NCBI GenBank assembly: GCA_016124795.1
Contig: WGNB01000067.1
Location: 1 to 37,617, forward strand
Length of the DNA: 37,617 bases
Direction of reading: 5' to 3'
Origin: Rhodopseudomonas sp.
GTDB lineage: Bacteria > Pseudomonadota > Alphaproteobacteria > Rhizobiales > Xanthobacteraceae
Made by a program: the position numbers and the translations under genes. The notes beneath the pieces were generated by a model, which saw only the letters and a list, made by a program, of their open reading frames with translations, ran no database searches and was not told the origin of the DNA. Below are positions 22,961 through 30,600 of the stretch, piece by piece. Numbering within the stretch: the stretch's first letter is position 1; each line of letters opens with the position of its first letter.

Positions 22961-24124
22961 ATGATCCTGAGTACCGATCGCATCCTGACCACCCATGTCG
23001 GCTCGCTGCCACGCAACGAAAAGCTGTCCGATCTTCTGGTGCGCCAGGAAGCCGGCGAAGCCTTCGACCCGGCCGAAATGGCGGCCGAGATGGACAAGGC
23101 AGTCTCCCATGTCGTGGCCAAGCAGGTCGAGGCCGGCATCGATATCGGCAATGACGGCGAGCAGCAACGGGTCGGCTTCCAGACTTATGTGCCGCAGCGG
23201 ATGTCCGGCTTCGGCGGCGTCTCGAAGCGGCGGCGCGGCCAGGAATTCGAGGAGTTCCCCGAACTGGTGGCCAGCCTGATGCGCCGCTTCCCGCATGTCA
23301 GCAAGCAGCAGAACGCGCCGGAGTGCCAGAACGAACTGCATTACCTCGACATCAAGCCGATCGAAAACGAACTGGCCCGGTTCAAGCGCATTGCCGACGG
23401 GCAATTCGGCGAAAGCTTCATGACGGCGCCGTCGCCCGGCATCATCTCATCGACGATGCTCAATGTCTATTACGACAGCCACGACGCCTATCTGGCGGCG
23501 CTCGCGCGCGAACTGAAGAACGAGTATCAGGCGATCCATCGCGCCGGCATGATCCTGCAGATCGACGCACCCGATCTGGCGATGGACCGCACCATGCTGT
23601 ACCGCGACCTCGACGACGCAGCTTTCGTCAAGCGGGTCGAGGTTCATATCGCCGCGATCAATGCCGGCATCGAGGGCATTCCGGCCGACCGGGTGCGGCT
23701 GCATGTCTGTTACGGCAACTGGGAAGGCCCGCACATTCACGACGTGCCGCTGGAGAAGATCCTGCCGGCGATCTATCAGGCCAAGGTCGGCGCGCTGTCG
23801 ATCGAGTTCTCCAATCCGCGCCACGCCCATGAATACGCGGCGCTCAAGAAGCACCCGCTGCCCAAGGACATGATACTGGTGCCCGGCGTGGTCGAGACGA
23901 CGTCGAATTTCGTCGAACATCCCGAAGTGGTGGCGCGGCGGATCGAGGAAGCGGTCCGCACCGTCGGCGACCGCGAGCGCGTGATCGCGTCGACCGATTG
24001 CGGCTTCGGCACCTTCACGAACAGAGAATGGGTGATCGAGCCCGCCGTCTGGCTCAAGCTCAAGTCGATCAGGGAGGGCGCCGACATCGCCTCAAGCCGC
24101 CTTTGGGGCAAGAAGGTGGCCTAA
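22961..24124 (+). CDS. Cobalamin-independent methionine synthase II family protein (MetE C-terminal-like)
   Basis: A 387-residue protein matching only the catalytic C-terminal barrel of MetE. The four zinc ligands are recognisable: His248 and Cys250 in LHVCYGNW, Glu282 in SIEFSNP and Cys347 in STDCGFG. The N-terminus LTTHVGSLPR is the family's substrate-side motif. Members without the MetE N-terminal half include methyltransferases and alkyl-thiol transferases (epoxyalkane:CoM type), so methionine synthesis should not be assumed. AAGGGAG lies before the ATG at 22961. The gene is divergent from benzoate-CoA ligase, and its stop overlaps the MATE gene end by four bases. Confidence 0.88.
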   Translation: MILSTDRILTTHVGSLPRNEKLSDLLVRQEAGEAFDPAEMAAEMDKAVSHVVAKQVEAGIDIGNDGEQQRVGFQTYVPQRMSGFGGVSKRRRGQEFEEFPELVASLMRRFPHVSKQQNAPECQNELHYLDIKPIENELARFKRIADGQFGESFMTAPSPGIISSTMLNVYYDSHDAYLAALARELKNEYQAIHRAGMILQIDAPDLAMDRTMLYRDLDDAAFVKRVEVHIAAINAGIEGIPADRVRLHVCYGNWEGPHIHDVPLEKILPAIYQAKVGALSIEFSNPRHAHEYAALKKHPLPKDMILVPGVVETTSNFVEHPEVVARRIEEAVRTVGDRERVIASTDCGFGTFTNREWVIEPAVWLKLKSIREGADIASSRLWGKKVA

Positions 24125-25578
24125 ACCTTCAGGGCGGCGGCGGCATTGGCCGTCGTCGCCTCTGGCTCCGACTTCGCTTCTAACCTGGCTCCCGATTTTG
24201 CTTCCGATTTGGCCTTCGATTTTCTCGCCTTCGGCGGGTTGAACCACACGCCGGCCTTGACCGCGCCGACGTTCATCACACCGTAGATCAGTTGCGCGGC
24301 GGCCAGCACCGCGAACAAGGCAAGCTCGCCGCCGCCGAACATCGTGACCGCAAGCCAGCCGCCACCGGCGGCGATGACGACGCGCAGCACCGCGATCGAC
24401 ATGGTCCAGCCCATCCGGCCGGCGCCCTGCGACGCGAAATACAAGGCCAGACCGCCGCCGAAGAAACCATACGCCGGACCGACAATGCGCAGATAAAGCG
24501 AACCGGTCTCGATCATGGTTGCGTCGTGACCGAACAATGACAGCCAGGCCACCGGAAACAAGGCCGCGCCAATGCCGATGGCCTCTGTGATGAGGAAGGC
24601 AATGATGGCGCCGGTCCAGGCGACGCTCAGCGCACGATCGCGTTTACCGGCACCGATCGACGTGCCGACCATGGCCGCGACCGGCGCGCCCATGCCGAAG
24701 ACCAGCGGCACCAGCAGATATTCCAACCGCGCGCCGGTGCCGTAGCCCGCGACCGCGGCGGGCCCGATCAGGCCGGCCAGACCGGTCGCAACCGCGATCG
24801 CGACATTGGTGGTGAGACTGACAATCGACGAGATCGCGCCGACGCGGAGAATGTCACGCGCCGGCGGCCAGGTCAGGCGCGGCGGCAGCTTCGAAGGTTT
24901 CAATACGCCACGGCCGGACCAGATGTAACTGGCGAACACCACGGTGCCGACGACATAATACAGCAGCACGGCGATGGCGCCGCCGGCAATGCCGAGATGC
25001 GGAAACGGACCGATGCCGAAGATCAGCAGCGGCGACAGCGGGATGAGGATAACCGCGCCGATGGTGACGACGGTCGCCGGAAAATACATATTGCCGGTGC
25101 CGCGAATGACCGCGGCCAGCGAGTTGAACAGCCAGGCCGGAATCGCGCCGGCAAAAACGATGGTGGAATAAGTCACCGCGGCGGTCAGCGAGCCGCCCTG
25201 ACCGCCCATCAATGCATAAAGGCGCCGGCCGAAAGTCAGCTCCAGCAATGTCGTCGCCGCGCCGAGCACCAATGTGATCGCGACCGCCGACCAGACCAGC
25301 TCATTGGCACGCTCGCGGTTGCCGGCGCCGAGCGCACGCGCGACCGCCGACAGGATACCGCCGCCCATCGCGCCGGCCGACACCATGGTCAGCAGCATGA
25401 ACATCGGGAACACCAGCGCGATACCGGCGAGCGCATCGAGCCCGAGCTTGGCGACGAAATAAGTCTCGATCAGTCCGACCGAGGCCTGCACCACCATGAC
25501 CACGACATTGGGCAAGGCCAGCCGCAAGATGGTTCGGGTGACGGGCGCTTCGAGCAGTAGCCTGGTGCGCGGGTCCAT
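24121..25578 (-). CDS. MATE family efflux transporter
   Basis: A 485-residue exporter with twelve hydrophobic segments in two homologous halves, predicted to extrude drugs or metabolites against a Na+ or H+ gradient at the inner membrane. It opens with the usual pattern LLEAPVTRTILRLALPNVV. The last 35 or so residues are a hydrophilic tail of repeated Lys-Ser-Glu-Ala units (KSKAKSEAKS style), not part of the MATE fold. GGAGG lies seven bases before the ATG at 25578. The gene is divergent from a MarR repressor across two palindromic operators, so it is probably the regulated target. It ends overlapping the convergent MetE-like gene. Confidence 0.92.
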   Translation of the reverse strand: MDPRTRLLLEAPVTRTILRLALPNVVVMVVQASVGLIETYFVAKLGLDALAGIALVFPMFMLLTMVSAGAMGGGILSAVARALGAGNRERANELVWSAVAITLVLGAATTLLELTFGRRLYALMGGQGGSLTAAVTYSTIVFAGAIPAWLFNSLAAVIRGTGNMYFPATVVTIGAVILIPLSPLLIFGIGPFPHLGIAGGAIAVLLYYVVGTVVFASYIWSGRGVLKPSKLPPRLTWPPARDILRVGAISSIVSLTTNVAIAVATGLAGLIGPAAVAGYGTGARLEYLLVPLVFGMGAPVAAMVGTSIGAGKRDRALSVAWTGAIIAFLITEAIGIGAALFPVAWLSLFGHDATMIETGSLYLRIVGPAYGFFGGGLALYFASQGAGRMGWTMSIAVLRVVIAAGGGWLAVTMFGGGELALFAVLAAAQLIYGVMNVGAVKAGVWFNPPKARKSKAKSEAKSGARLEAKSEPEATTANAAAALKV

Positions 25579-25594
25579 GTGACGGCCTCCGGAT

Positions 25595-25610
25595 ATACGT
25601 GCATATGCAC
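25595..25610. promoter_or_regulatory. MarR operator candidate, site 1
   Basis: ATACGTGCATATGCAC contains the perfect 12-base palindrome GTGCATATGCAC at 25599-25610. It lies 16 bases upstream of the MATE start, next to its ribosome-binding site, so binding would block the MATE transcript. The core is shared with site 2. Confidence 0.7.
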
Positions 25611-25617
25611 CCTTCTA

Positions 25618-25647
25618 TTGACATGGATACGTGCATATGCATGTATT
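25618..25647 (+). promoter_or_regulatory. Promoter for the MarR gene
   Basis: A consensus -35 TTGACA (25618-25623) is followed after 18 bases by TGTATT (25642-25647) as a moderate -10. Operator site 2 fills the spacer, as expected for autorepression. On the other strand TTGCCA (25652-25647) with TATCCA 17 bases on is a weaker candidate for the MATE promoter. Confidence 0.6.
25627..25646. promoter_or_regulatory. MarR operator candidate, site 2
   Basis: ATACGTGCATATGCATGTAT is a 20-base palindrome with one mismatched pair, sharing the TGCATATGCA core with site 1. The centres of the two sites are 32 bp apart, close to three helical turns, so two dimers could bind the same face of the DNA. Confidence 0.72.
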
Positions 25648-25694
25648 GGCAAGAGGGATGGTCGAGCCCGTCCCGCCGAATGAGGATGGCAGCC

Positions 25695-26162
25695 ATGCCA
25701 AAACGAGAAGCCGCGAAACCGCCGTCGCCGGCCGACGATGCGGTGATGAATGACATGACGCCGTGCAACAATCTCGCGCTGCGTCAGGCGGCCCGGCATG
25801 TCAGCCAGATCTACGACCGCCACATGGCGGAGGCCGGCTTGCGCGGCTCGCAATATTCGATCCTGTCGAAACTTTCGCGGCTCGGCGCGCTGCCGATCGG
25901 CCGGCTGGCCGAGGCCATGGTGATGGACCGCACCGCGCTCGGCCGCGCGCTCGGTCCGCTCGAACGCGACAAGCTGATCAAGGTCGGCGAAGGTCCCGAT
26001 GGCCGCACCCGCAGCGTCTCGCTCACCGCGCTCGGCCAGACCCGGCTCGCCGAAGCCGCCGTGCTGTGGCGCAAGGCGCAGGACGAATTCGAAGCGCGCT
26101 TCGGCGTTGTGGAAGCCGAAAGCCTGCGCGCCACATTGAAGCGCGTAGTGAACACCGTCTAG
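25695..26162 (+). CDS. MarR family transcriptional regulator
   Basis: The 155-residue winged-helix protein has the MarR layout. A dimerisation helix (NLALRQAARHVSQIYDRHM) is followed by the recognition region LPIGRLAEAMVMDRTALGRALGPLERDKLI (66-95) and the wing GEGPDGRTRSVSLT (98-111). MarR dimers usually repress a divergent exporter and are released by a small ligand. I take the ATG at 25695, nine bases after GAGG; an ATG three codons earlier (25686) abuts that site. The frame remains open upstream through the operator, but that part is not protein-like. It is divergent from the MATE gene and followed after 58 bases by a glutathione S-transferase. Confidence 0.9.
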   Translation: MPKREAAKPPSPADDAVMNDMTPCNNLALRQAARHVSQIYDRHMAEAGLRGSQYSILSKLSRLGALPIGRLAEAMVMDRTALGRALGPLERDKLIKVGEGPDGRTRSVSLTALGQTRLAEAAVLWRKAQDEFEARFGVVEAESLRATLKRVVNTV

Positions 26163-26220
26163 CGCCACGCGCCGGCGAAGCTATAGTCGCGGGCCATCAC
26201 TCGCGCCCGGAAGTTTCGCC

Positions 26221-27054
26221 ATGCTTATCCTCTACGACTTCGGCAATTCAGTCTGCTGCCAGAAGGTCCGCATCACGCTGCGTGAAAAAGGTCAGGACTG
26301 GGAGGCGCGGCGCGTCGATCTGTTCACCGCCGCGCAATTCGATCCGGCCTATCTCAAGCTCAATCCGAAGGGCGTCGTGCCGACACTGGTCGATGACGGC
26401 GTGCCGGTGATCGAATCGACGCTGATCTGCGAATATCTCGACGAACGGTTTCCCGAGCCGCCGCTCAAGCCGAAAGACCCGGCGGCGCGCGCGCGGATGC
26501 GGCTGTGGAGCAAATATGTCGACGAAGGCCTGTTCGAAGGCTGCACCGAGTTTTCCTTCTCGGCGATGTTCCGCGAGAAAATGAAGAACATGCCGGAGGA
26601 AACCCGGCAGATCCGCTTCCGCAATATCGGCGATCCGCGCCGGCGCGACCGTTTCATGTCGACCTATGAACACGGCGTGCACTCGCCTTATGTGCTGCAC
26701 GCCATCGGCGCCTACGAGCGCGCTTTTCAGCATATGGAACACGATCTCGCCGAAGGCGGGCCGTGGCTGATGGGCGATCACGTCACGCTCGCCGATATCA
26801 ATCTGATGCCGCTGGTGGCGCGTCTCGCCTATCTCGGCCTGCTCGACGTCTGGATCCACGACCGGCCGCAGGTGAAAGCCTGGTGGTCGCGGGTGCAGGC
26901 CTGGCCGAGTTTCAAAACCGGCCTGAGCGATCTGATTTCGGAAACCGAATTCGCCGAGATGGCGCTGCACGGACCGAAGATCAGGGACGACATCGCGGGC
27001 CTGCTGGCCGGCGTGAAGCGGGATATGGCAGCGGTTCAGAAAAATGCCGGTTAG
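26221..27054 (+). CDS. Glutathione S-transferase family protein
   Basis: A 277-residue cytosolic protein with an N-terminal thioredoxin fold and a C-terminal helical domain. The candidate catalytic region is GNSVCCQKVR (Ser10, Cys12, Cys13). The cis-proline is Pro54 in KGVVPTL, and Glu65-Ser66 in VIESTLI contacts the glutathione gamma-glutamyl group. The C-terminal domain has the GPWLMGDHVTLADINLMPL motif. It is longer than the common 200-230 residues because of an insert around 95-150 (SFSAMFREKMKN...). It may be cotranscribed with the MarR gene upstream and would then belong to the same stress response. The second glutathione S-transferase at 32582 has a clearly similar N-terminal half. Confidence 0.88.
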   Translation: MLILYDFGNSVCCQKVRITLREKGQDWEARRVDLFTAAQFDPAYLKLNPKGVVPTLVDDGVPVIESTLICEYLDERFPEPPLKPKDPAARARMRLWSKYVDEGLFEGCTEFSFSAMFREKMKNMPEETRQIRFRNIGDPRRRDRFMSTYEHGVHSPYVLHAIGAYERAFQHMEHDLAEGGPWLMGDHVTLADINLMPLVARLAYLGLLDVWIHDRPQVKAWWSRVQAWPSFKTGLSDLISETEFAEMALHGPKIRDDIAGLLAGVKRDMAAVQKNAG

Positions 27055-27130
27055 AAAAGGATGAGTTTCCCTTTTCGCGCGCGCCCACCGGCCAGCGGAC
27101 GGTACCCGGTTTGTGCCTATCCCCCGTTAA

Positions 27131-27207
27131 GTGACCAAACGACGCGCACGAATCGCCCGTGACCAAAAGCCGCCCGCGTGTTAATGCGCGGGTCGAAAGC
27201 CTATACT
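27131..27207 (+). promoter_or_regulatory. Direct repeats and -10 upstream of the M24 gene
   Basis: GTGACCAAA occurs at 27131 and again at 27159, 28 bases apart, followed by the hairpin CCCGCG/CGCGGG (about 27172-27192) and a -10-like TATACT at 27202-27207. The start codon is 66 bases further on. A good -35 is not evident. Confidence 0.35.
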
Positions 27208-27273
27208 GCCGTCAGCCGCCCGGCCCGGCGGCCGGCCTTAAAGCAATAAACGTAACGCACCGAGGAGATCGCC

Positions 27274-28566
27274 ATGGACAAAGCCCTTCACCGAATCAGC
27301 GCCGAGGACATCAACCCGCGCCATAACTGGGGCCGCGCCCTGCCCTCGCTCGGCATCATGGGCGTCGACTTCGAGGAGCGCGTCGATTATCGCCGCATGC
27401 ACCGCTATCGCCTCGGCCGCGCCAAGCAGGCGCTGGAAAATTCCGAGCTCGGCGCGCTGCTGGTGTTCGACGTCAACAACATCCGCTACCTGACCTCGAC
27501 CAAGATCGGCGAGTGGGAACGCGACAAGCTGGCGCGCTGGGCGCTGCTGACCCGCACCGGCGAACCGATCCTGTGGGACTTCGGTTCCGCCGCCGTCCAC
27601 CACAAGCTCTATGCGCCGTGGCTCGCCCCGGAAAACTGCAAGGCCGGTCTGGTCGGTCTGCGCGGCATGGTCGATCCGGCCTTCGGCCTGATGAAGAAGC
27701 ACGCCGAGGAAATCGCCGCGCTGCTGCGCGAAGCCGGTGTCGCCGACATGCCGATCGGCGTCGACATCATCGAACCGCCGATGATGTTCGAACTGCAAAA
27801 GGCCGGTATCACCGTCAAGGACGGCCAGCAGGTCATGCTCGAAGCCCGCGAGATCAAATCGCAGGACGAAATCGCGCTGCTCAACCGCGCCGCCGCCATG
27901 GTGGACGGCGCCTATGACCTAATCAATCGCGAACTGAAGCCGGGCGTGCGCGAGAACGACATCGTCGCCATGGTCAACGACTTCCTCTATCGCCACGGCT
28001 CCGACGACGTCGAAGCGGTCAACGCGGTGTCGGGCGAACGCTGCAACCCGCATCCGCATAACTTCACCGACCGTCTGATCCGCCCCGGCGATCAGGCCTT
28101 CTTCGACATCCTGCAAGCCTTCATGGGCTATCGCACCTGCTACTACCGCACCTTCAACGTCGGCCGCGCCACACCGGCGCAGCACGACGCCTACAAGCTG
28201 GCGCGCGAGTGGCTGGACAACGCGATGGAGCGCATCAAGCCCGGCGCCTCGACCGCGCACATCGCCGAAGCCTTCCCGAAGGCCGATGAGTTCGGCTTCC
28301 CGGATGAACTGTCGGCCTTCGGCTTGCAGTTCGCGCACGGTCTCGGCCTGGCGCTGCACGAGCGTCCGATCATCTCGCGCGTGGTGTCGATGGAACACCC
28401 GACCGAGATCAAGGAAGGCATGGTGTTCGCGATCGAAACCTATTGCCCGGCCACCGACGGCTATTCCGGCGCGCGCATCGAGGAAGAAGTCGTGGTCACC
28501 GACAAGGGCTGCCGCGTGATTTCGCTGTTCCCGGCGGAAGAACTGCCGATCGCCAACCGGTACTAA
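27274..28566 (+). CDS. M24 family (Xaa-Pro aminopeptidase-like) protein with altered metal site
   Basis: A 430-residue protein with a creatinase-type N-terminal domain and a C-terminal pita-bread M24 domain. Of the five usual metal ligands, Asp278, His355 (FAHGLG), Glu388 (AIET) and Glu403 (RIEEE) align, but the position of the second Asp, 11 residues after Asp278, is Cys289 in GYRTCYYRTF. So it may bind one metal, bind differently, or act like creatinase or other non-peptidase relatives (DMSP lyase DddP is also an M24 relative). GAGGAG precedes the ATG at 27274. It is a single-gene unit, closed by a strong terminator at 28587. The substrate is unknown. Confidence 0.83.
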   Translation: MDKALHRISAEDINPRHNWGRALPSLGIMGVDFEERVDYRRMHRYRLGRAKQALENSELGALLVFDVNNIRYLTSTKIGEWERDKLARWALLTRTGEPILWDFGSAAVHHKLYAPWLAPENCKAGLVGLRGMVDPAFGLMKKHAEEIAALLREAGVADMPIGVDIIEPPMMFELQKAGITVKDGQQVMLEAREIKSQDEIALLNRAAAMVDGAYDLINRELKPGVRENDIVAMVNDFLYRHGSDDVEAVNAVSGERCNPHPHNFTDRLIRPGDQAFFDILQAFMGYRTCYYRTFNVGRATPAQHDAYKLAREWLDNAMERIKPGASTAHIAEAFPKADEFGFPDELSAFGLQFAHGLGLALHERPIISRVVSMEHPTEIKEGMVFAIETYCPATDGYSGARIEEEVVVTDKGCRVISLFPAEELPIANRY

Positions 28567-28586
28567 GAAACCACAAGCACATCGAT

Positions 28587-28625
28587 AGAACCTCTCCCCG
28601 CGAGACGGGGAGAGGTTCTTTTTTT
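28587..28625 (+). terminator. Strong Rho-independent terminator
   Basis: AGAACCTCTCCCCG (28587-28600) pairs over all 14 bases with CGGGGAGAGGTTCT (28606-28619) around a 5-base loop and runs into a T-tract to 28625. It ends the M24 transcript 20 bases after the stop. The CTCTCCCCG/CGGGGAGAG core recurs at 34835-34862. Confidence 0.95.
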
Positions 28626-28634
28626 ATGGCTGCT

Positions 28635-28689
28635 TTATATCGGCGTAACCTCACCATAAATAACGGAACGCGCCGATATAATGGCCGTA
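28635..28689 (+). promoter_or_regulatory. Inverted repeat with -10 upstream of methyltransferase gene
   Basis: TTATATCGGCG (28635-28645) and CGCCGATATAA (28671-28681) form a perfect 11-base inverted repeat with a 25-base spacer. The right arm runs into a consensus -10 TATAAT (28677-28682). The same stretch holds GGAAC (28665-28669), 16 bases, then CGTA (28686-28689), close to the EcfG general-stress promoter GGAAC-N16/17-CGTT. The start codon is about 80 bases on. Confidence 0.55.
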
Positions 28690-28769
28690 AATCGGACCCG
28701 GCGCGCTTTAGCCCGCCTCTGACGTCACATAGATAGTCCGGCACCGCTCCTTGTCGCGATCCGGTCGCC

Positions 28770-29987
28770 ATGCACGGCAATGTCAGCACAATATCGAACC
28801 GCGTTGCCGCGCAATACGAACGCTATGCCTATCCGACTCCGTTCGACGATCTGAGCGGACCGGCCGCCCAGGCCAATATCGAACGCGCCGATCCGAAATT
28901 CTATGACGCGCAGTTGTGGCCGGAAGGACGGCCGCGCCGGAACCTGCGGATTCTCTCGGCCGGCTGCGGCAGCAACCAGGCCGCCCATCTCGCTTACAAC
29001 AATCCGGACTGTTCCATCTTCGGCATCGATCTGTCGGAAGCGAGTCTGGCCAACCAGCGCCGCCTCGCCGAACGGCATGGCCTGACCAACCTGCAGGTCG
29101 AGCGGCGCAACCTGCTCGATGCCGCCGCCGACGGCGAGAGCTACGACCTGATCGTCTGCACCGGCGTGCTGCATCACATGGAGCGGCCCGACCACGGCTT
29201 GCAGGCGCTGGCTTCGGCGTTGTCGCCGAATGGCGTGTTGTTCGGCATGGTTTACGCCAATGCGCGCCGCGCTGGCGTCTATTTCCTGCAGGACATGTTC
29301 CGCCGGCTTGGCGTCGAACAGAATGCGGAAGGCATCGCCTTCGTGCGCCAGACGCTGCGCGAGTTGCCGCCGCATCATTATGCGCGCTGGTTTCTGCCGG
29401 CGCCGGACGTATCGATCGACGATGCCGAACTGGTCGACATCTTCCTGCATCCGCAGGACCGCGCCTATAGCGTCCATGAGGTGCTCGATCTGATCACCGG
29501 CGCCGGGCTGGTGTTTCAGGGCTGGGAAGACAACGGGCTCTATAGCCCCGAGATTCACATCGACCCGGCCTCGGCCTTGTGGCCACGGCTTGCCGGCTTG
29601 AGCGAGCCGGAGCAATGGAGTGTGGTCGACGATTTCGGCCTGCAAAACGTCAAGCACACCTTCATGGCGCGCAAGCCCGCCGAGAAGCCGCGCTGGCGGA
29701 TCGATTTCGCCGGCAAGGACTGGCTGCACTATCGCCCGCTGCGGCACCCGGCGCTGACCCCGCTCGGCGGCGGCGGCTTCCGCCGTGGCCGCTTCGAGTT
29801 CAGCCGCACGCCGCTCGAACAGGCGCTGCTGCAACTGTCCGACGGTGAGACCACCATCGGGGCGATTGCCCGCAAATTGCAGCCGCAGTTGCAGGGCCAG
29901 GCCAGCCCGGCCGAAACCCGCGAAATCGCGCGGCGATTTTTCCGCCTGATGCACCGCGTCGGGCACATGTTCTTCCGCACTGTCTGA
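28770..29987 (+). CDS. Class I SAM-dependent methyltransferase with extra C-terminal domain
   Basis: A 405-residue protein. Residues 60-140 form a Rossmann methyltransferase core: motif I ILSAGCGSNQ (61-70), the ribose-binding Asp87 in FGIDLSE, and DLIVCTGVLHHM (126-137). A leading YERYAYPTPFDDL motif (17-29) precedes it. After about residue 300 the protein continues with a linker and a region (about 335-400) with LLQLSDGETTIGAIARKL and a following helical FFRLMHRVGHMFF, a pattern like small winged-helix PqqD/RRE domains. The methyl acceptor is unknown. It starts 80 bases after a candidate promoter and inverted repeat, and a DUF983 gene follows after 118 bases. Confidence 0.82.
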   Translation: MHGNVSTISNRVAAQYERYAYPTPFDDLSGPAAQANIERADPKFYDAQLWPEGRPRRNLRILSAGCGSNQAAHLAYNNPDCSIFGIDLSEASLANQRRLAERHGLTNLQVERRNLLDAAADGESYDLIVCTGVLHHMERPDHGLQALASALSPNGVLFGMVYANARRAGVYFLQDMFRRLGVEQNAEGIAFVRQTLRELPPHHYARWFLPAPDVSIDDAELVDIFLHPQDRAYSVHEVLDLITGAGLVFQGWEDNGLYSPEIHIDPASALWPRLAGLSEPEQWSVVDDFGLQNVKHTFMARKPAEKPRWRIDFAGKDWLHYRPLRHPALTPLGGGGFRRGRFEFSRTPLEQALLQLSDGETTIGAIARKLQPQLQGQASPAETREIARRFFRLMHRVGHMFFRTV

Positions 29988-30105
29988 GGACGCGGCGAGC
30001 GACGTTTTGCCGCCGCAGGGCTGCCCCGCAGCGATGAGGGTGGCTGGCGGAGACGGCTGCGCCTAATCAGAAGGCAGCCTTTCACTGCCGCCGGGACATT
30101 CGAAC

Positions 30106-30600
30106 ATGATGGCCAACGCCCTGCCCGCCTCCGATAAAGCCTCCGATCTGGTGCCCGCGCCCGGCCTGCCGGCCAGTCTGGCCTGGCTGGTGCCGACCGG
30201 CGCCGGCAACGGTTTCGGCCGCGCGGTCTGGCGCAGCTTCCGCGGCAAATGCCCGGCCTGCGGCGAGGGCCGGCTGTTTCGCGCCTATCTGAAGGTCGCC
30301 GACGAATGCCCGAGCTGCGGCGAGGAGATGCATCATCACCGCGCCGACGATTTTCCGGCCTATCTGGTGATCGCCATCACCGGCCATATCCTGGTGCCGA
30401 TCGTGCTGGCGGTCGAAACCGAGATCGTGCCGGCGCTCTGGGTCAGCGTCACGCTGTGGCCGACGCTGGCCTTCGCGATGGCCATGAGCCTGCTGCAACC
30501 GGTCAAGGGCGCGGTCGTCGCCATGCAGTGGTTCGGCGGCCTGCACGGCTTCGACGCCGCCAAAAAAGCGCGCGACGCGGCCGCACTCACCACCGCCTAG
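30106..30600 (+). CDS. DUF983 family zinc-ribbon membrane protein
   Basis: A 164-residue protein with two CPxCG knuckles (Cys49/Cys52 and Cys68/Cys71) that should bind zinc, then two membrane helices (about 85-104 and 108-130). This is the DUF983 pattern; in alphaproteobacteria these genes often sit in cytochrome oxidase assembly clusters, which is not the case here. The ATG at 30106 is followed directly by a second ATG, either of which could be used; GGGA lies upstream. The first 35 residues are Ala/Pro-rich and probably disordered. Its stop overlaps the convergent chemoreceptor gene by four bases. Function unknown. Confidence 0.85.
   Translation: MMANALPASDKASDLVPAPGLPASLAWLVPTGAGNGFGRAVWRSFRGKCPACGEGRLFRAYLKVADECPSCGEEMHHHRADDFPAYLVIAITGHILVPIVLAVETEIVPALWVSVTLWPTLAFAMAMSLLQPVKGAVVAMQWFGGLHGFDAAKKARDAAALTTA

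Noticed and set aside
25599-25694. Longer MarR protein starting at 25599
   Set aside because: The extra residues are encoded by the operator and promoter region and are unlike MarR. GAGG fits the start at 25695.
27055-27273. tRNA or small RNA upstream of the M24 gene
   Set aside because: Only a short CCCGCG/CGCGGG hairpin and direct repeats are present. No cloverleaf or terminator can be drawn.
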